Position numbers and translations under genes: made by a program. DNA of 64,000 nt from Lysinibacillus fusiformis (GTDB lineage Bacteria > Bacillota > Bacilli > Bacillales_A > Planococcaceae): positions 744,001-808,000 of the forward strand of contig NZ_CP070490.1 in assembly GCF_016925635.1 (NCBI RefSeq). Direction: 5' to 3'. Every line of letters begins with the position of its first letter. Position 1 is the first letter of the stretch. This document shows, piece after piece, positions 1 through 9,079 of this stretch. The notes beneath the pieces are model-generated. The model was not told the DNA's origin. It saw only the letters and a program-made list of their open reading frames with translations, and made no database searches.

Positions 1-169
1 TTGGGTATTGCGCTTTTGACGACGCACCATTGGCATACGATAAAAGAGCGCCATATACAACAATATCCACCCCATTTGGGTTCGGATTTGTCTGCTGCTT
101 TATCCACTGATGCATCGCTGATCCATTTTCCTGCTTCCATTGGCATTCTGACTGTATAAACATATTCAT
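1..169 (-). CDS. hypothetical protein, N-terminal part only
   Basis: An open frame enters the window from the left edge on the minus strand. Its ATG at 169 follows a GAAGGTGG ribosome binding site. The visible 56 residues start MNMFIQSECQW and contain a polar Asn/Pro stretch (NPNPNG) followed by VDIVVYGALLSY. No family is recognised. It is transcribed away from the polysaccharide operon on its right, and a terminator at 331-363 separates the two. It could also be a chance frame, but the ribosome binding site and start favour a gene. Confidence 0.4.
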   Translation of the reverse strand, partial: MNMFIQSECQWKQENGSAMHQWIKQQTNPNPNGVDIVVYGALLSYANGASSKAQYP

Positions 170-330
170 CTACCACCTTCTTTTCATTCAAGTTAAATTG
201 ACCTAAATCAATTGTTGCTCCCCTATAAATGTCCTAACATATTTTCTCTATAGTAATAGTACCATTCGTACAATGATTTTCGTCAAAGTTTTTCTTTTTT
301 CCTCTTTTCTTGGAAATTTTCTTTTGATCC

Positions 331-363
331 AACAAAAAAAGCAAACTTGAAATCAGTTTGCTC
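331..363 (-). terminator. rho-independent terminator at the end of the polysaccharide operon
   Basis: On the minus strand a 7-bp stem (GCAAACT paired with AGTTTGC) is followed directly by a run of T. It lies downstream of the 42-bp repeat array, so transcripts of the operon on the right would run through the whole array before stopping here. Confidence 0.7.
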
Positions 364-414
364 AGAAATTACATATATCTTTTGTTAGGAGATCGTGGCT
401 TTTCTCCACTTTTG

Positions 415-1325
415 GAGTGGTGTTCACCCTGCTTTGATCACTTTGACACCTTATATGAGCGGGGTTCACCTTGCTTTGATCACTTTGACACTCTTTATGA
501 GCGGGATTCAACCTGCTTTGATCACTTCGACACTCTTTATGAGCGGATTTCAAACTGCTTTGATCACTTTGACTCCCTTTTTGAGCGGGTTTTTACCTGC
601 TTTGATTACTTTGACACTCTTTATGAACGGCATCCTCGCTTCTGTGATCACTTTGAAACCCTTTATGAGCGGAGTTCACCTTGCTTTGATCACTTCGACA
701 CTCTTTATGAGCGAGTTTCACCTTGCTTTGATCACTTTGACTCCCTTTTTGAGCGGGTTTTTACCTGCTTTGATTACTTTGACACTCTTTATGAACGGCA
801 TCCTCGCTTCTGTGATCACTTTGAAACCCTTTATGAGCGGAGTTCACCTTGCTTTGATCACTTCGACACTCTTTATGAGCGAGTTTCACCTTGCTTTGAT
901 CACTTTGACACTCTTTATGAGCAGCTTCCACCCTGCTTTGATCACTTCGACACTCTTTATGAGCGAGTTTCACCTTGCTTTGATCACTTTGACACTCTTT
1001 ATGAGCGGGGTTCAACCTACTTTGATCACTTTGACACTCTTTATAAGCGGGATCCAACCTACTTTGATCACTTCAACACTCTTTATGAGCGTGATCCACC
1101 TTGCTGTGATCACTTCGAAACTCTTTATGAGCGGGGTTCAACCTGCTTTGATCACTTCAACACTCTTTATGAGCGGCATTCAACCTGCTTTGATCACTTC
1201 GACACTCTTTATGAGCGAGTTTCACCTTGCTTTGATCACTCCAACACTCTTTACGAGCGGCTTCCACCCTTCTGTGATCACTTCAACACTCTTTATGAGC
1301 AGCTTCTACTCTTTTACGAGCACTT
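415..1325. repeat. 42-bp tandem repeat array, about 21 units
   Basis: A unit with the core CTTTGATCACTTTGACACT followed by TTTATGAGCGG recurs every 42 bp about 21 times, with many point differences. Because 42 is a multiple of three, several frames on both strands stay open (one plus-strand frame would read FDTLYER..CFDH every 14 residues). None has a convincing start or continues as a known protein. Four consecutive units starting near 571 are repeated at 739, a 168-bp higher-order duplication. The array lies between the end of the deacetylase gene and a terminator, so it is probably the 3' untranslated part of that transcript. The TGATCA core is palindromic and could fold or bind protein in every unit. 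Confidence 0.85.
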
Positions 1326-1417
1326 AGCTCAGCTCTTTGACCAGAAATCACCCTTTATCAAGCAGGAAACTCCACCATTTCAACATCTCGCCTCTTTATT
1401 AGAACCTCTTGAATCGA

Positions 1418-2410
1418 CTACTTCTGCTGTTTCGAAAGGTTTTCGCAAAGTTCTGCTACCTCATACATGGAATAGCTTTGAAAATCATGTTGGCTACGCA
1501 ATTCTTCAAAATAACGTAATAGTTCTTCTAGCATCGCCAAATTTTTTTCAATATGCTTACCAAAATTATGAGGGTGCCACCATAAATGATAAAAAGCTTG
1601 TGCCTGTGCAGCCTTGAGCATGCCTTCCTTTATTCGCTTTACTTTTAAACTTTCGAATGCACGCAATGGACTACAATATGGCCTTAAAAAAGCACTTGAT
1701 CGAATATTAATCAGTTGCTCCTCTTGCATTTCTTCCAGTGTGGCTATATGATGGCCAGTTATATTCCAATAGCTATCTAGCCACTTCTTTGCACCTAAAA
1801 GTCTTCCCTTTTTCGTAAACTTTTGAGCGTCATATAATGCATGATTTTCTGTACCTCTATAGCAAACATAGCCCGCTTCTAGACAAGCTGTTAAATAGTC
1901 TTTGTTTACTTGATTACGAGGAAAAACAATGGACTTCATAGGCGTAGTATAACCTTCACTGATTGTTTTGGTTGCGTGTAAATCTGCGCAAAAGGCAGCT
2001 TCTGTTTGGCCCTTTTCCAAGCAATAAAAATGAGAAAATGTATGACTTCCTATTTCCTGATGTGGTGTACGTTTAATTTCCTCAATTAAAGATTTACCAA
2101 AATGCAGGAGGTCCTCTTGTTCATTTTCGCCCACCTTTGCAAGCTGTGTATGTGCTGCAAAGCGCATGTTTTCATATTTCACAGGGATACCTCGTAAATA
2201 ATGAGCCATTTCTGCCTTTGATTCAGCAAACAATAATCCGACGGTTGCCCAAGTTGCATGGATATCATATTGCTCAAATAGCGCTAGTATCCTGGGCAAG
2301 GCTTTACGTACACCATATAGGTTTTTATTGTATTGTCCATAACGAAATACATCATGGACACCCCAATTCAGCTCAAAATCTAATGAAATAACGAGACCCC
2401 CACCATTCAT
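1418..2410 (-). CDS. polysaccharide deacetylase family protein
   Basis: The 330-residue product begins with the core GLVISLDFELNWG and continues with HATWATVGLL, the arrangement seen in NodB-like / polysaccharide deacetylases that remove acyl groups from cell-envelope glycans. The metal-binding segment is visible as GSHTFSHFY near the middle. The ATG at 2410 is preferred over one at 2437, because GGAGG ends ten bases before it and the preceding gene stops four bases upstream. It is the last gene of a minus-strand operon of sugar transferase, glycosyltransferase and two acyltransferase-like genes, which suggests it edits the exported polysaccharide. There is no signal peptide, so it may act on the inner membrane face. 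Confidence 0.8.
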   Translation of the reverse strand: MNGGGLVISLDFELNWGVHDVFRYGQYNKNLYGVRKALPRILALFEQYDIHATWATVGLLFAESKAEMAHYLRGIPVKYENMRFAAHTQLAKVGENEQEDLLHFGKSLIEEIKRTPHQEIGSHTFSHFYCLEKGQTEAAFCADLHATKTISEGYTTPMKSIVFPRNQVNKDYLTACLEAGYVCYRGTENHALYDAQKFTKKGRLLGAKKWLDSYWNITGHHIATLEEMQEEQLINIRSSAFLRPYCSPLRAFESLKVKRIKEGMLKAAQAQAFYHLWWHPHNFGKHIEKNLAMLEELLRYFEELRSQHDFQSYSMYEVAELCENLSKQQK

Positions 2411-2414
2411 GTTG

Positions 2415-3161
2415 CTACTTCCTCCATTTTTGCACACCTAGTAATAGTGCACGTATTTTTGATTGGATAATGTAGCCTGAGTAAACATGAACAACCTGGC
2501 CACCAAAGCTCAATTTAAAGGCTCGTACATTTCGATTGTCCGTTAACTCGCCCATATCATATAAAACAAAACCGTGCTCCTTTAGGTGTAGCAGGTTATG
2601 CCAAATTAAAAAACGATTTGCATAACGGATCGGTCGTTTTAATGGAGCAGGCATAGCAGATGCATGACATGTTGCCTCGTAAAAGGACATCGCTTTTTTT
2701 TCATGCACAATATCTAGTCGATAACAAAGTGTTTGTCCGCAAACACTCTGGATCTCAGATAATAATAATGCGCCCTGTTCATTGAGGAGCAGGATGGTTT
2801 CCATTTGCGACTTACCAATTGCTTCAATCTTTTTTCTTTTTGCAAATTGATTGTAAAATTGCTGAAAGGCTCGCAAGTTTTCTATGGATGGCTCTTTATA
2901 TAAAATGACTTGATAAGATTCCTTTTGGGCACGTCGTAGGATTTTGCGATTTCCTTCAGAAAGCGCTAAATACAATGAAAGCTCGTGTTCTTGCAAATCA
3001 ATGTGAATCGTTTCGCTTTTCACAAGCTTCCGACTAGGCACTAGTGAATGCGTATAGCCTACAACTTTCATAGACTTTCGAACATTGGCTGGCTTTTCGA
3101 GAAAATAAAAATGATGCATTGCGATATTCCATCGCTTACTTTTAATGGACAGAATGTACAT
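2415..3161 (-). CDS. FemAB/GNAT-like acyltransferase-type protein
   Basis: About 248 residues with a GNAT-fold look: a central NRKILRRAQKESYQV segment, then FYNQFAKRKK and a C-terminal HGFVLYDMGELTD. This resembles the FemAB / BioF2-like group that acylates sugars or peptidoglycan-linked groups, but no catalytic motif is decisive. The frame can start at GTG 3170 or ATG 3161. The ATG is chosen because AGTGGGGG sits just before it. It overlaps the end of the upstream gene by 20 bases, indicating translational coupling within the envelope operon. Confidence 0.6.
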   Translation of the reverse strand: MYILSIKSKRWNIAMHHFYFLEKPANVRKSMKVVGYTHSLVPSRKLVKSETIHIDLQEHELSLYLALSEGNRKILRRAQKESYQVILYKEPSIENLRAFQQFYNQFAKRKKIEAIGKSQMETILLLNEQGALLLSEIQSVCGQTLCYRLDIVHEKKAMSFYEATCHASAMPAPLKRPIRYANRFLIWHNLLHLKEHGFVLYDMGELTDNRNVRAFKLSFGGQVVHVYSGYIIQSKIRALLLGVQKWRK

Positions 3162-4815
3162 CGCCCCCACTCTCTGTATATTTTTCTACACGGTGTCGCT
3201 CAAAACGAGCGATTTTATAATGTTTCATTCGAGAAATAGGTTTATAGCCTAGCTGTACTAAGCGCTTCCGCTTGCGCCATTGCCAAAAACTTACCGTTAC
3301 CCACAGTGTTTGTGATGGATTTATTTTTCTGAAGAAAGCTGTAATAATATCGATTTGTTTGAAAACATCATAGGCTAAAAAATAGGTTTGCTTTGGTAAT
3401 GCTTCTACAATTTGCATTGAATCTACACGCCAATTTGTGGCATGTAATGCAAACGCTGGCTTATTCGTTTCCGCAAAGGAGTCTTTATAGATTGTATAGC
3501 CCTTATAAAAGAGGGCCATGACTTCTTCCTGATCAAGCTGCATCGCTTCCTGAATCGACATTTCTTCAAATAAGTTTCCGACAGGCTGCTGTGGTGATAT
3601 GTCCTCTGATGGGGATAATTCATACAGCTCCACTTGTTTCAAACGAATAATTTTTTCTACGAATTGTTGTCCATATTCTAGCCAATCTTTTACCTTTCCA
3701 TACTTTACTAAATAACGTAAATGACCTAGTGTGTTACGCTTCCACTCTACGACTCTTTGGTTCCCTTTCACATATTCCTTGAGTCGTTGCTTTAACGATA
3801 AAAAACCTGCCAGTAGATTTGTACGTTTCGTACCGCTGCTAGCAAGCATCTGTCTTGTAAAATCAATGTCCGAGCGCCAGTCAAATTTATATGGCTCGTA
3901 GCCTATGCTCATATCAAATAAGCGATAGTTAGCAGCAAACGTTCGCTGAATGGTTTTCTGATTGACTATCCGTCCAGCACCAAATAAATTAAATGTTGGT
4001 TCATGTGCAAGTGCATACGTTACATAGCGGCCTCGACAGCAAAGTCCATAGGTGAAAGCAATCCACTGGTTTTCAAAGACAAGTGCATCGACCTCCACCT
4101 GTAATGCCTCACCTTTAAGCATCGTTAAACGCTCAAAAAAATCTCTTTTCCTCCCCTTTGTAAAGCCACTTGTATCCAGCTTTTTTGCCCATCGTCGATC
4201 AAATAACCGAAACATTTGCCAAAGCTCGTCTTGTGAAGGCACACGTCTTGCTAAGGAGCCTAAATTTCTTAGTTTTCGTTCCCGTCGATCAACGCCATGC
4301 ATTTTGCGGCGTTGATTGAAATGGTGCTGAAAATCTATTTCTGAAAAAGCGAGATAAGGTGTCACAACACGGAAAATACTTGTACGTAATTGTCTTTCTA
4401 CAAAGTATTGCTCTAGGGTCTTAGTAGACTGTTTACTTTCTAATAAACCATGCAAGGAAAAAATAATATGCCGATGCTTTTTAATAAGCTCATCGAATAC
4501 AAAGGTTGTTACTTGCTGTAACCATTCCTTTTTAGTCACAATCCCTGTATAATTGGCGATGTTTTCTCCTGCAAAAGCATACACTCTAATCCCCCACCGA
4601 ATTGACACTGTAAAGGGGAAAAAAGCCATAATCGTCCCCTCATGTTCAATGGCATAAAGCTCTACACGCTCTTTCCGTCCTACAATTTGCCACCAATTAT
4701 AAAACCAAGCAAATTCTATAAATGGATTATCATTGTCCTCTTCTTCTAAAATGGCATCCCAAATTTCCTTGTACCACATAAGCTCATCATCAGTTCTAAT
4801 GCGAATTAATTGCAA
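3142..4815 (-). CDS. BioF2-like GNAT acetyltransferase, long form
   Basis: 557 residues with two parts. The N-terminal 330 residues form a BioF2-like (CelD/BcsL type) acetyltransferase region ending in the typical FDMSIGYEPYKFDW segment. A basic C-terminal extension of about 220 residues contains a second small alpha/beta region. Proteins of this type acylate exported polysaccharides or their precursors. The TTG start at 4815 overlaps the stop of the glycosyltransferase upstream and follows AAGGGG. A paralogue of similar length and order lies at 9738-11351 outside the operon. The acyl donor and acceptor cannot be read from the sequence. Confidence 0.75.
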   Translation of the reverse strand: MQLIRIRTDDELMWYKEIWDAILEEEDNDNPFIEFAWFYNWWQIVGRKERVELYAIEHEGTIMAFFPFTVSIRWGIRVYAFAGENIANYTGIVTKKEWLQQVTTFVFDELIKKHRHIIFSLHGLLESKQSTKTLEQYFVERQLRTSIFRVVTPYLAFSEIDFQHHFNQRRKMHGVDRRERKLRNLGSLARRVPSQDELWQMFRLFDRRWAKKLDTSGFTKGRKRDFFERLTMLKGEALQVEVDALVFENQWIAFTYGLCCRGRYVTYALAHEPTFNLFGAGRIVNQKTIQRTFAANYRLFDMSIGYEPYKFDWRSDIDFTRQMLASSGTKRTNLLAGFLSLKQRLKEYVKGNQRVVEWKRNTLGHLRYLVKYGKVKDWLEYGQQFVEKIIRLKQVELYELSPSEDISPQQPVGNLFEEMSIQEAMQLDQEEVMALFYKGYTIYKDSFAETNKPAFALHATNWRVDSMQIVEALPKQTYFLAYDVFKQIDIITAFFRKINPSQTLWVTVSFWQWRKRKRLVQLGYKPISRMKHYKIARFERHRVEKYTESGGDVHSVH

Positions 4816-4816
4816 T

Positions 4817-5947
4817 TTAATCCCCTTTCTTCACTAGTTCTGAAACAGCCTGTTGATAAACCGTTAATGTTTTTTGATACATAGGGATAAAGGTGAAATA
4901 CTGTAAATAACGGTGTTCACTTGCAGTCCCCATTTGCTCTCTTAAAGTGGTATCCATTAACAGTTGATGCAGTCTCTTCTTCAATAATTCGTTATCCTCT
5001 CGCTCCACTAAAAATCCATTGTCATGATCAACAATGAGCTCTTTCACACCACCTACATTAGTTGCAATAATAGGAAGACCTACACGCATCGCTTCAATAA
5101 TCGAAATCGGCAAGCCTTCCCAATCTGATAACAGAACAAACAAGTGGCATTTCTCAAGATAAGAATGAACGTCTAATTGATTGCCTAAAAATGTTACACG
5201 ATCTGATAAACCATTCTGTTCAACGAAGTATTCTAGAACTGGGCGCAGGGAACCATCCCCAATCAATTGAAGGTGCCAAGGGATCTCTGTCAGTTCCGCT
5301 AAAGTCTTTAGTAAAATATCCTGTCTTTTAGGCACTTCAAAACGAGCAACCATGACAATGACTGGCTGCTCCATGCATATCTTTTCAGTTGTTTCATTTC
5401 TCTCTATTGATTCAATGCCATTATGAATGGTCAGTAATTTATGAGCAGGAGCAACCTTCTTCAGTAGTGCCAGTTCCCGATCATATTCAGACACCGTAAT
5501 AATTTTTGTCGTGAATGGCTGAATTGATTTTTCCATCCGGTGATAGAACAGCTTTTTCTTTTGAGGAACACCTTCTGTAAAGCTCCAACTGTGTGCCGTA
5601 AAAATAGTTGGAATTCGTAATAAACTACCAACTACTCGACCAATCACACCAGCCTTGGATGAATGGGTGGCTATAACGTCTGGTTGTAGACGTTTGAAAA
5701 CGGCTCTTAATTGCCAAAATGTTTGAAAATCTTTCGCTATATGAATAGCCCGTTGAAGAGCAGGTATACTGATAACAGGAATTTTATGCTCTTGTAAGTG
5801 CCATAGTGATGGTTGATAGGAGCCCGTCACTACTGTGACATCATGCCCATCCTGTTTTAAATGGATAGCAAGTGCCTCCACATGCTTTTGCGCACCTCCA
5901 ACTTTATCCATTCGTGTAATAAGCTGAACGATTTTCAGTATTGCCAC
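4817..5947 (-). CDS. glycosyltransferase family 4 (GT-B fold)
   Basis: A 376-residue GT4-type protein. The N-terminal Rossmann half starts IVQLITRMDKVGGAQKHVE, and the donor-binding half has VMVARFEVPKRQDIL followed by the family signature SDWEGLPISIIEAMRVGLPIIATNVGG, with the glutamate pair that contacts the nucleotide sugar. It should add a sugar from a nucleotide donor onto the lipid-linked chain begun by the sugar transferase encoded just upstream (10-base gap). Donor and linkage are unknown. It overlaps no other gene and is followed at once by the BioF2-like gene. Confidence 0.9.
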   Translation of the reverse strand: MAILKIVQLITRMDKVGGAQKHVEALAIHLKQDGHDVTVVTGSYQPSLWHLQEHKIPVISIPALQRAIHIAKDFQTFWQLRAVFKRLQPDVIATHSSKAGVIGRVVGSLLRIPTIFTAHSWSFTEGVPQKKKLFYHRMEKSIQPFTTKIITVSEYDRELALLKKVAPAHKLLTIHNGIESIERNETTEKICMEQPVIVMVARFEVPKRQDILLKTLAELTEIPWHLQLIGDGSLRPVLEYFVEQNGLSDRVTFLGNQLDVHSYLEKCHLFVLLSDWEGLPISIIEAMRVGLPIIATNVGGVKELIVDHDNGFLVEREDNELLKKRLHQLLMDTTLREQMGTASEHRYLQYFTFIPMYQKTLTVYQQAVSELVKKGD

Positions 5948-5957
5948 TCCTTATTTT

Positions 5958-6593
5958 TTAGTAAGCACCTGTGCGTGCAACTACAACATAAATTGTCTTC
6001 AACAAAATTTGGACATCCAACCAAAAGGAATAATGGTCAACGTATTCAATGTCATATGATATTTTTTGTCCATGTGAAATATTCGACCTACCGTTAATTT
6101 GAGCTAGACCTGTTAAGCCTGGCTTTACCTCCAAACGCCGAACCTGTAAGGAATTATATGCATTCGTGATCGCTGGAACCTCAGGACGTGGACCTACAAT
6201 GCTCATATCACCCTTTAACACATTTAAAAGTTGTGGAATTTCATCAATACTGAGCTTTCGAAGGATAGCGCCTACTTTTGTGATGCGTGTATCTTGCTCT
6301 GTTTTAAAATAATAATCATCAGGTATACCGTTGGCACAAAGAGAAGGCATATTTACCGGGACTGCCTGGATACACATTGTTCGGAGCTTCCAAATCACAA
6401 AGCGGTGATGATCGTGGCCAGTTCGTATTTGTTTGAAGAAAATGGGGCGACCTGTTGTTATGAGTAAAATGAGGAATACTGCTAGCATTAGAGGAATCGT
6501 CATAAAAAGTAAAAATAATGCCCCAACAATATCAAATATTCTTTTGCCGTACTGACCATAGAATGTGAGATTCTGAGCTGTCTGAACGTGCAA
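5958..6593 (-). CDS. undecaprenyl-phosphate sugar transferase (polyprenol phosphoglycosyltransferase)
   Basis: 211 residues. A single membrane-embedded helix near the N-terminus (IVGALFLLFMTIPLMLAVFLILL) is followed by the conserved monotopic phosphoglycosyltransferase core: FFKQIRTG, FVIWKLRTM, and LSIDEIPQLLNVLKGDMSIVGPRPE with its Asp-Glu pair. It would transfer a sugar phosphate to undecaprenyl phosphate, the first step of repeat-unit synthesis. The TTG start at 6593 has AAAGGATG upstream. It is the first gene of the minus-strand operon down to 1418. No Wzx flippase or Wzy polymerase is in the window, so the pathway is incomplete here. Confidence 0.9.
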   Translation of the reverse strand: MHVQTAQNLTFYGQYGKRIFDIVGALFLLFMTIPLMLAVFLILLITTGRPIFFKQIRTGHDHHRFVIWKLRTMCIQAVPVNMPSLCANGIPDDYYFKTEQDTRITKVGAILRKLSIDEIPQLLNVLKGDMSIVGPRPEVPAITNAYNSLQVRRLEVKPGLTGLAQINGRSNISHGQKISYDIEYVDHYSFWLDVQILLKTIYVVVARTGAY

Positions 6594-6689
6594 TACATCA
6601 TCCTTTGCATTTTTTTAGCACTTAACTCTATATATTCATTTTGAACATTTCTAGAACTATTTTAGAAAAAGTGCTTATTTTATGAAAAA

Positions 6690-6727
6690 AAGAGTTATAT
6701 CAGCGACACTTGCTGAATAACTCCTGT
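6690..6727 (-). terminator. terminator downstream of the OsmC gene
   Basis: The minus strand carries GAGTTAT..CAGC, a short loop, and GCTG..TAACTC followed by seven T, placed just after the OsmC stop codon. Confidence 0.75.
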
Positions 6728-6734
6728 TGTCTTA

Positions 6735-7184
6735 TTATATGCTTGCTTCCAAAATTTGAACATCACATTCAATCACAACATTTCCTTTTAATGCTTTACT
6801 AATCATACAAGTTTGTTCCGCCTTTTGTGCTAAGCGTATCATTCTTTTTTCAAGTTGTTCTGTTAGCTCTTGCACAGTAATAATCGGCCTATGCACAATT
6901 TTTTCATATGTAAAAACGCCATTTTCTACACTGACAAATCCGTGTGCCTCCATAGATAATTCCGCCACATCTATTTCTGACCTTTCGAGTAGAGCAGCTA
7001 ATGTAATTAAATAACAAGTTGCGGCTGCACCTAAAAGCATTTCATCTGGATTTGTACCAATGCCAGGCCCATTCATTTCCCGAGGAATAGAAATTTGTGT
7101 TTGCAGATTACTTGCTTTAATGTTTCCTGTACCATTTCTTCCCTCAGACCAAGTTAAGTCCATTGTGAATTTATGCTGAACCAT
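6735..7184 (-). CDS. OsmC/Ohr family peroxiredoxin-like protein
   Basis: 149 residues, the usual OsmC length. The N-terminal beta segment has a GRNGTGNIK turn. The first reactive cysteine lies in GAAATCYLITLAALLER and the second in QKAEQTCMISKALKGN, the paired cysteines that reduce organic hydroperoxides in this family. AAAGGAGG precedes the ATG. The gene is a single cistron between two terminators. The peroxide or other substrate is not evident, and OsmC, Ohr and YhfA-like subgroups cannot be separated firmly by eye. Confidence 0.85.
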   Translation of the reverse strand: MVQHKFTMDLTWSEGRNGTGNIKASNLQTQISIPREMNGPGIGTNPDEMLLGAAATCYLITLAALLERSEIDVAELSMEAHGFVSVENGVFTYEKIVHRPIITVQELTEQLEKRMIRLAQKAEQTCMISKALKGNVVIECDVQILEASI

Positions 7185-7208
7185 TCTAGATCCTCCTTTA
7201 TTTGTGTA

Positions 7209-7250
7209 GCTAAGAAAAATGCTCGCTTACAAACGTAAGGCGAGCATTCC
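7209..7250 (-). terminator. terminator downstream of the Na/Pi cotransporter gene
   Basis: Inverted repeat AATGCTCGC with GCGAGCATT and an inner CTTAC/GTAAG pairing, followed on the minus strand by TTTTTCTT. It closes the gene ending at 7253. Confidence 0.75.
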
Positions 7251-7252
7251 TT

Positions 7253-8863
7253 TTATTCAACTGTTACTGTATTTTTTTCTGTCTCATTATGGCGACCTTT
7301 TTTGGTCACAGTCTGGTACTCAGCAAGGCGAGCCGTTGTACGCCAATAGTGATAGACAAGACGATCAATCCACAGCAAAGCCTCCACTTTCGATACGGCT
7401 GTCTCTAACTCTACCACATTCTCAACAGTATGCTCAAAATATGCGTTTCGTTTATCGCGTCGCACGGCAGCCATTTCAGAGGAAGTAACCTCAAGCAAGG
7501 TTGCTATCTCAGGTAGGCGTTCATCCTCATCGATGATTAGTAGTACTTTTTCCAATACCTCTAGCCACTTTTGAGTTAATGTCTCCTGTAACTGAAAGGC
7601 ATTAGGATGTTGTTCGCGTAATGCCTTTGACAAACGATAGAGGTGGTCTAAAGCATGTAAAAGGGCTATATGTTTATAACGTTCCTTTTGTGAGGAAGAT
7701 TGGATAGCATCCATAAATAAACGTGTTTTTTCAATCGCCTCATCCATTTGAGCCAATCTACTGTCTGTTTCAGCTGTGCGTTTTTTCCCTTGAATAAGAG
7801 AAACAAGTACAGTCGTCATTTCCTTGGTAATATCTTGTAATGTATTAAAGGATACCTCCACAGCAACCCCAGGTAATTTGGCAACACTACTATCTAAATT
7901 ACGTGTTAAATGATTGCCTTTTTCAGGAATCATTTTTTCAATGGCCTTTGCAAAAGGACGGACAAATGGTACAAAAAGTATCGCGCCAATCACACTAAAT
8001 AATGTATGGAAAACAGCAATGCCCAGTGTTTCATCAAAGCTACCATTGATGGATTTTGTGACGAGTTCTGTAAGAGCAAACATAAACGTTGCACCAAATG
8101 TCACTAGTATAGCAGTGACTACATTGAACATTACATGGGTCACAGCTGTTCGCTTAGCAGCTGTTGATGCACCAATCGCTGCAAATAATGCTGTAGCAGT
8201 CGTCCCAATATTTTGACCAATGACTAAATAAGCAGCCTGTTCAAAATCAATGGCACCTGCATATAAGGCTGTTAAAGTGGCTGCTATTGCAGCACTAGAA
8301 GCCTGCATAATAACGGTCATGATAAGACCCAAAACAATTAAAATTAGTTTTCCACTAATAGTATTTGCACTAAATGCATCGAATGGGATTTTATCTTGTA
8401 CAGCTGCCATTCCTCCCTGAAGAACATCAATGCCTAAAAATAATAAACCAAAACCAGTAACTAGCCCTCCAATTGCTTTGTAATCTCGTGGTGCGAGCAA
8501 TTGTACAAATACACCAAGTGCAATAAAAGGCAGTGACATTGTCTGCATATTTATTTTGAAGCCGATTAATGAAATAATCCAGCCAGTACTTGTACTCCCG
8601 ATATTCGCACCAATAATGACACCAATCGATTGGACAAACGTGAGGAGTCCCGCACTGACAAAACCAATCGTAATCAGGGTTGTGGCCGTGGAGGATTGTA
8701 CAATCATTGTCATGAATGTACCCGATAAGACCGAGCTAATGGTTCCACCTGTAAAACGATTGAGCCATTTTTTTAAGGCATCCCCTGCCAATTCCTTTAA
8801 ACCGTTCGTTAGCATCGTCATTCCAAGTAAAAATAAACCGATGCCCCCAAGCACATTGATCAA
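7253..8863 (-). CDS. Na+/phosphate cotransporter family protein with PhoU-like tail
   Basis: 536 residues. Two inverted membrane repeats contain the Na/Pi-cotransporter QSSTATTLI (first half) and QASSAAIAATLTAL (second half) motifs in about eight to nine hydrophobic segments. The last 200 residues are a soluble helical PhoU-like domain. This is the NptA/YjbB type of transporter that moves phosphate across the membrane. The start is a TTG at 8863 with GGGAG upstream, and the product begins MINVLGGIGLFLLGM. It is a single gene with its own terminator. Import or export direction cannot be decided. Confidence 0.88.
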   Translation of the reverse strand: MINVLGGIGLFLLGMTMLTNGLKELAGDALKKWLNRFTGGTISSVLSGTFMTMIVQSSTATTLITIGFVSAGLLTFVQSIGVIIGANIGSTSTGWIISLIGFKINMQTMSLPFIALGVFVQLLAPRDYKAIGGLVTGFGLLFLGIDVLQGGMAAVQDKIPFDAFSANTISGKLILIVLGLIMTVIMQASSAAIAATLTALYAGAIDFEQAAYLVIGQNIGTTATALFAAIGASTAAKRTAVTHVMFNVVTAILVTFGATFMFALTELVTKSINGSFDETLGIAVFHTLFSVIGAILFVPFVRPFAKAIEKMIPEKGNHLTRNLDSSVAKLPGVAVEVSFNTLQDITKEMTTVLVSLIQGKKRTAETDSRLAQMDEAIEKTRLFMDAIQSSSQKERYKHIALLHALDHLYRLSKALREQHPNAFQLQETLTQKWLEVLEKVLLIIDEDERLPEIATLLEVTSSEMAAVRRDKRNAYFEHTVENVVELETAVSKVEALLWIDRLVYHYWRTTARLAEYQTVTKKGRHNETEKNTVTVE

Positions 8864-9079
8864 CCTATCAACACTCCCTACTAAAATTGTATCTATTTAT
8901 GAACGACTCCCTTTTTAAAGGAGTTTTATTCCTCAAACATTCTTAATAGTACCATTATTAAATTTGAGAAAATAGGGATATTTCCCTGCATTGTACAAAA
9001 TCAACCATTATTTTACGAAAAACAATGTCATAATTTTTATGGTAGAATAGAATAAATAATTCTTTAGGAGATTTTCAAA

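Noticed and set aside
415-1325. CRISPR array
   Set aside because: Units are directly adjacent with no unique spacers, vary between copies, and no cas genes are in the window.
395-1327. 310-residue overlapping frame in the same array
   Set aside because: Same reason: a by-product of the repeat in another phase.
358-1617. 419-residue plus-strand open frame of 14-residue repeats
   Set aside because: It consists of the 42-bp array, where several frames on both strands are open because the unit is a multiple of three. It has no good ribosome binding site, runs antisense into the deacetylase gene, and its non-repeat ends resemble no protein.
8900-8935. terminator-like ACTCC..GGAGT hairpin upstream of the Na/Pi gene
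   Set aside because: Weak stem, and no gene ending nearby for it to serve.
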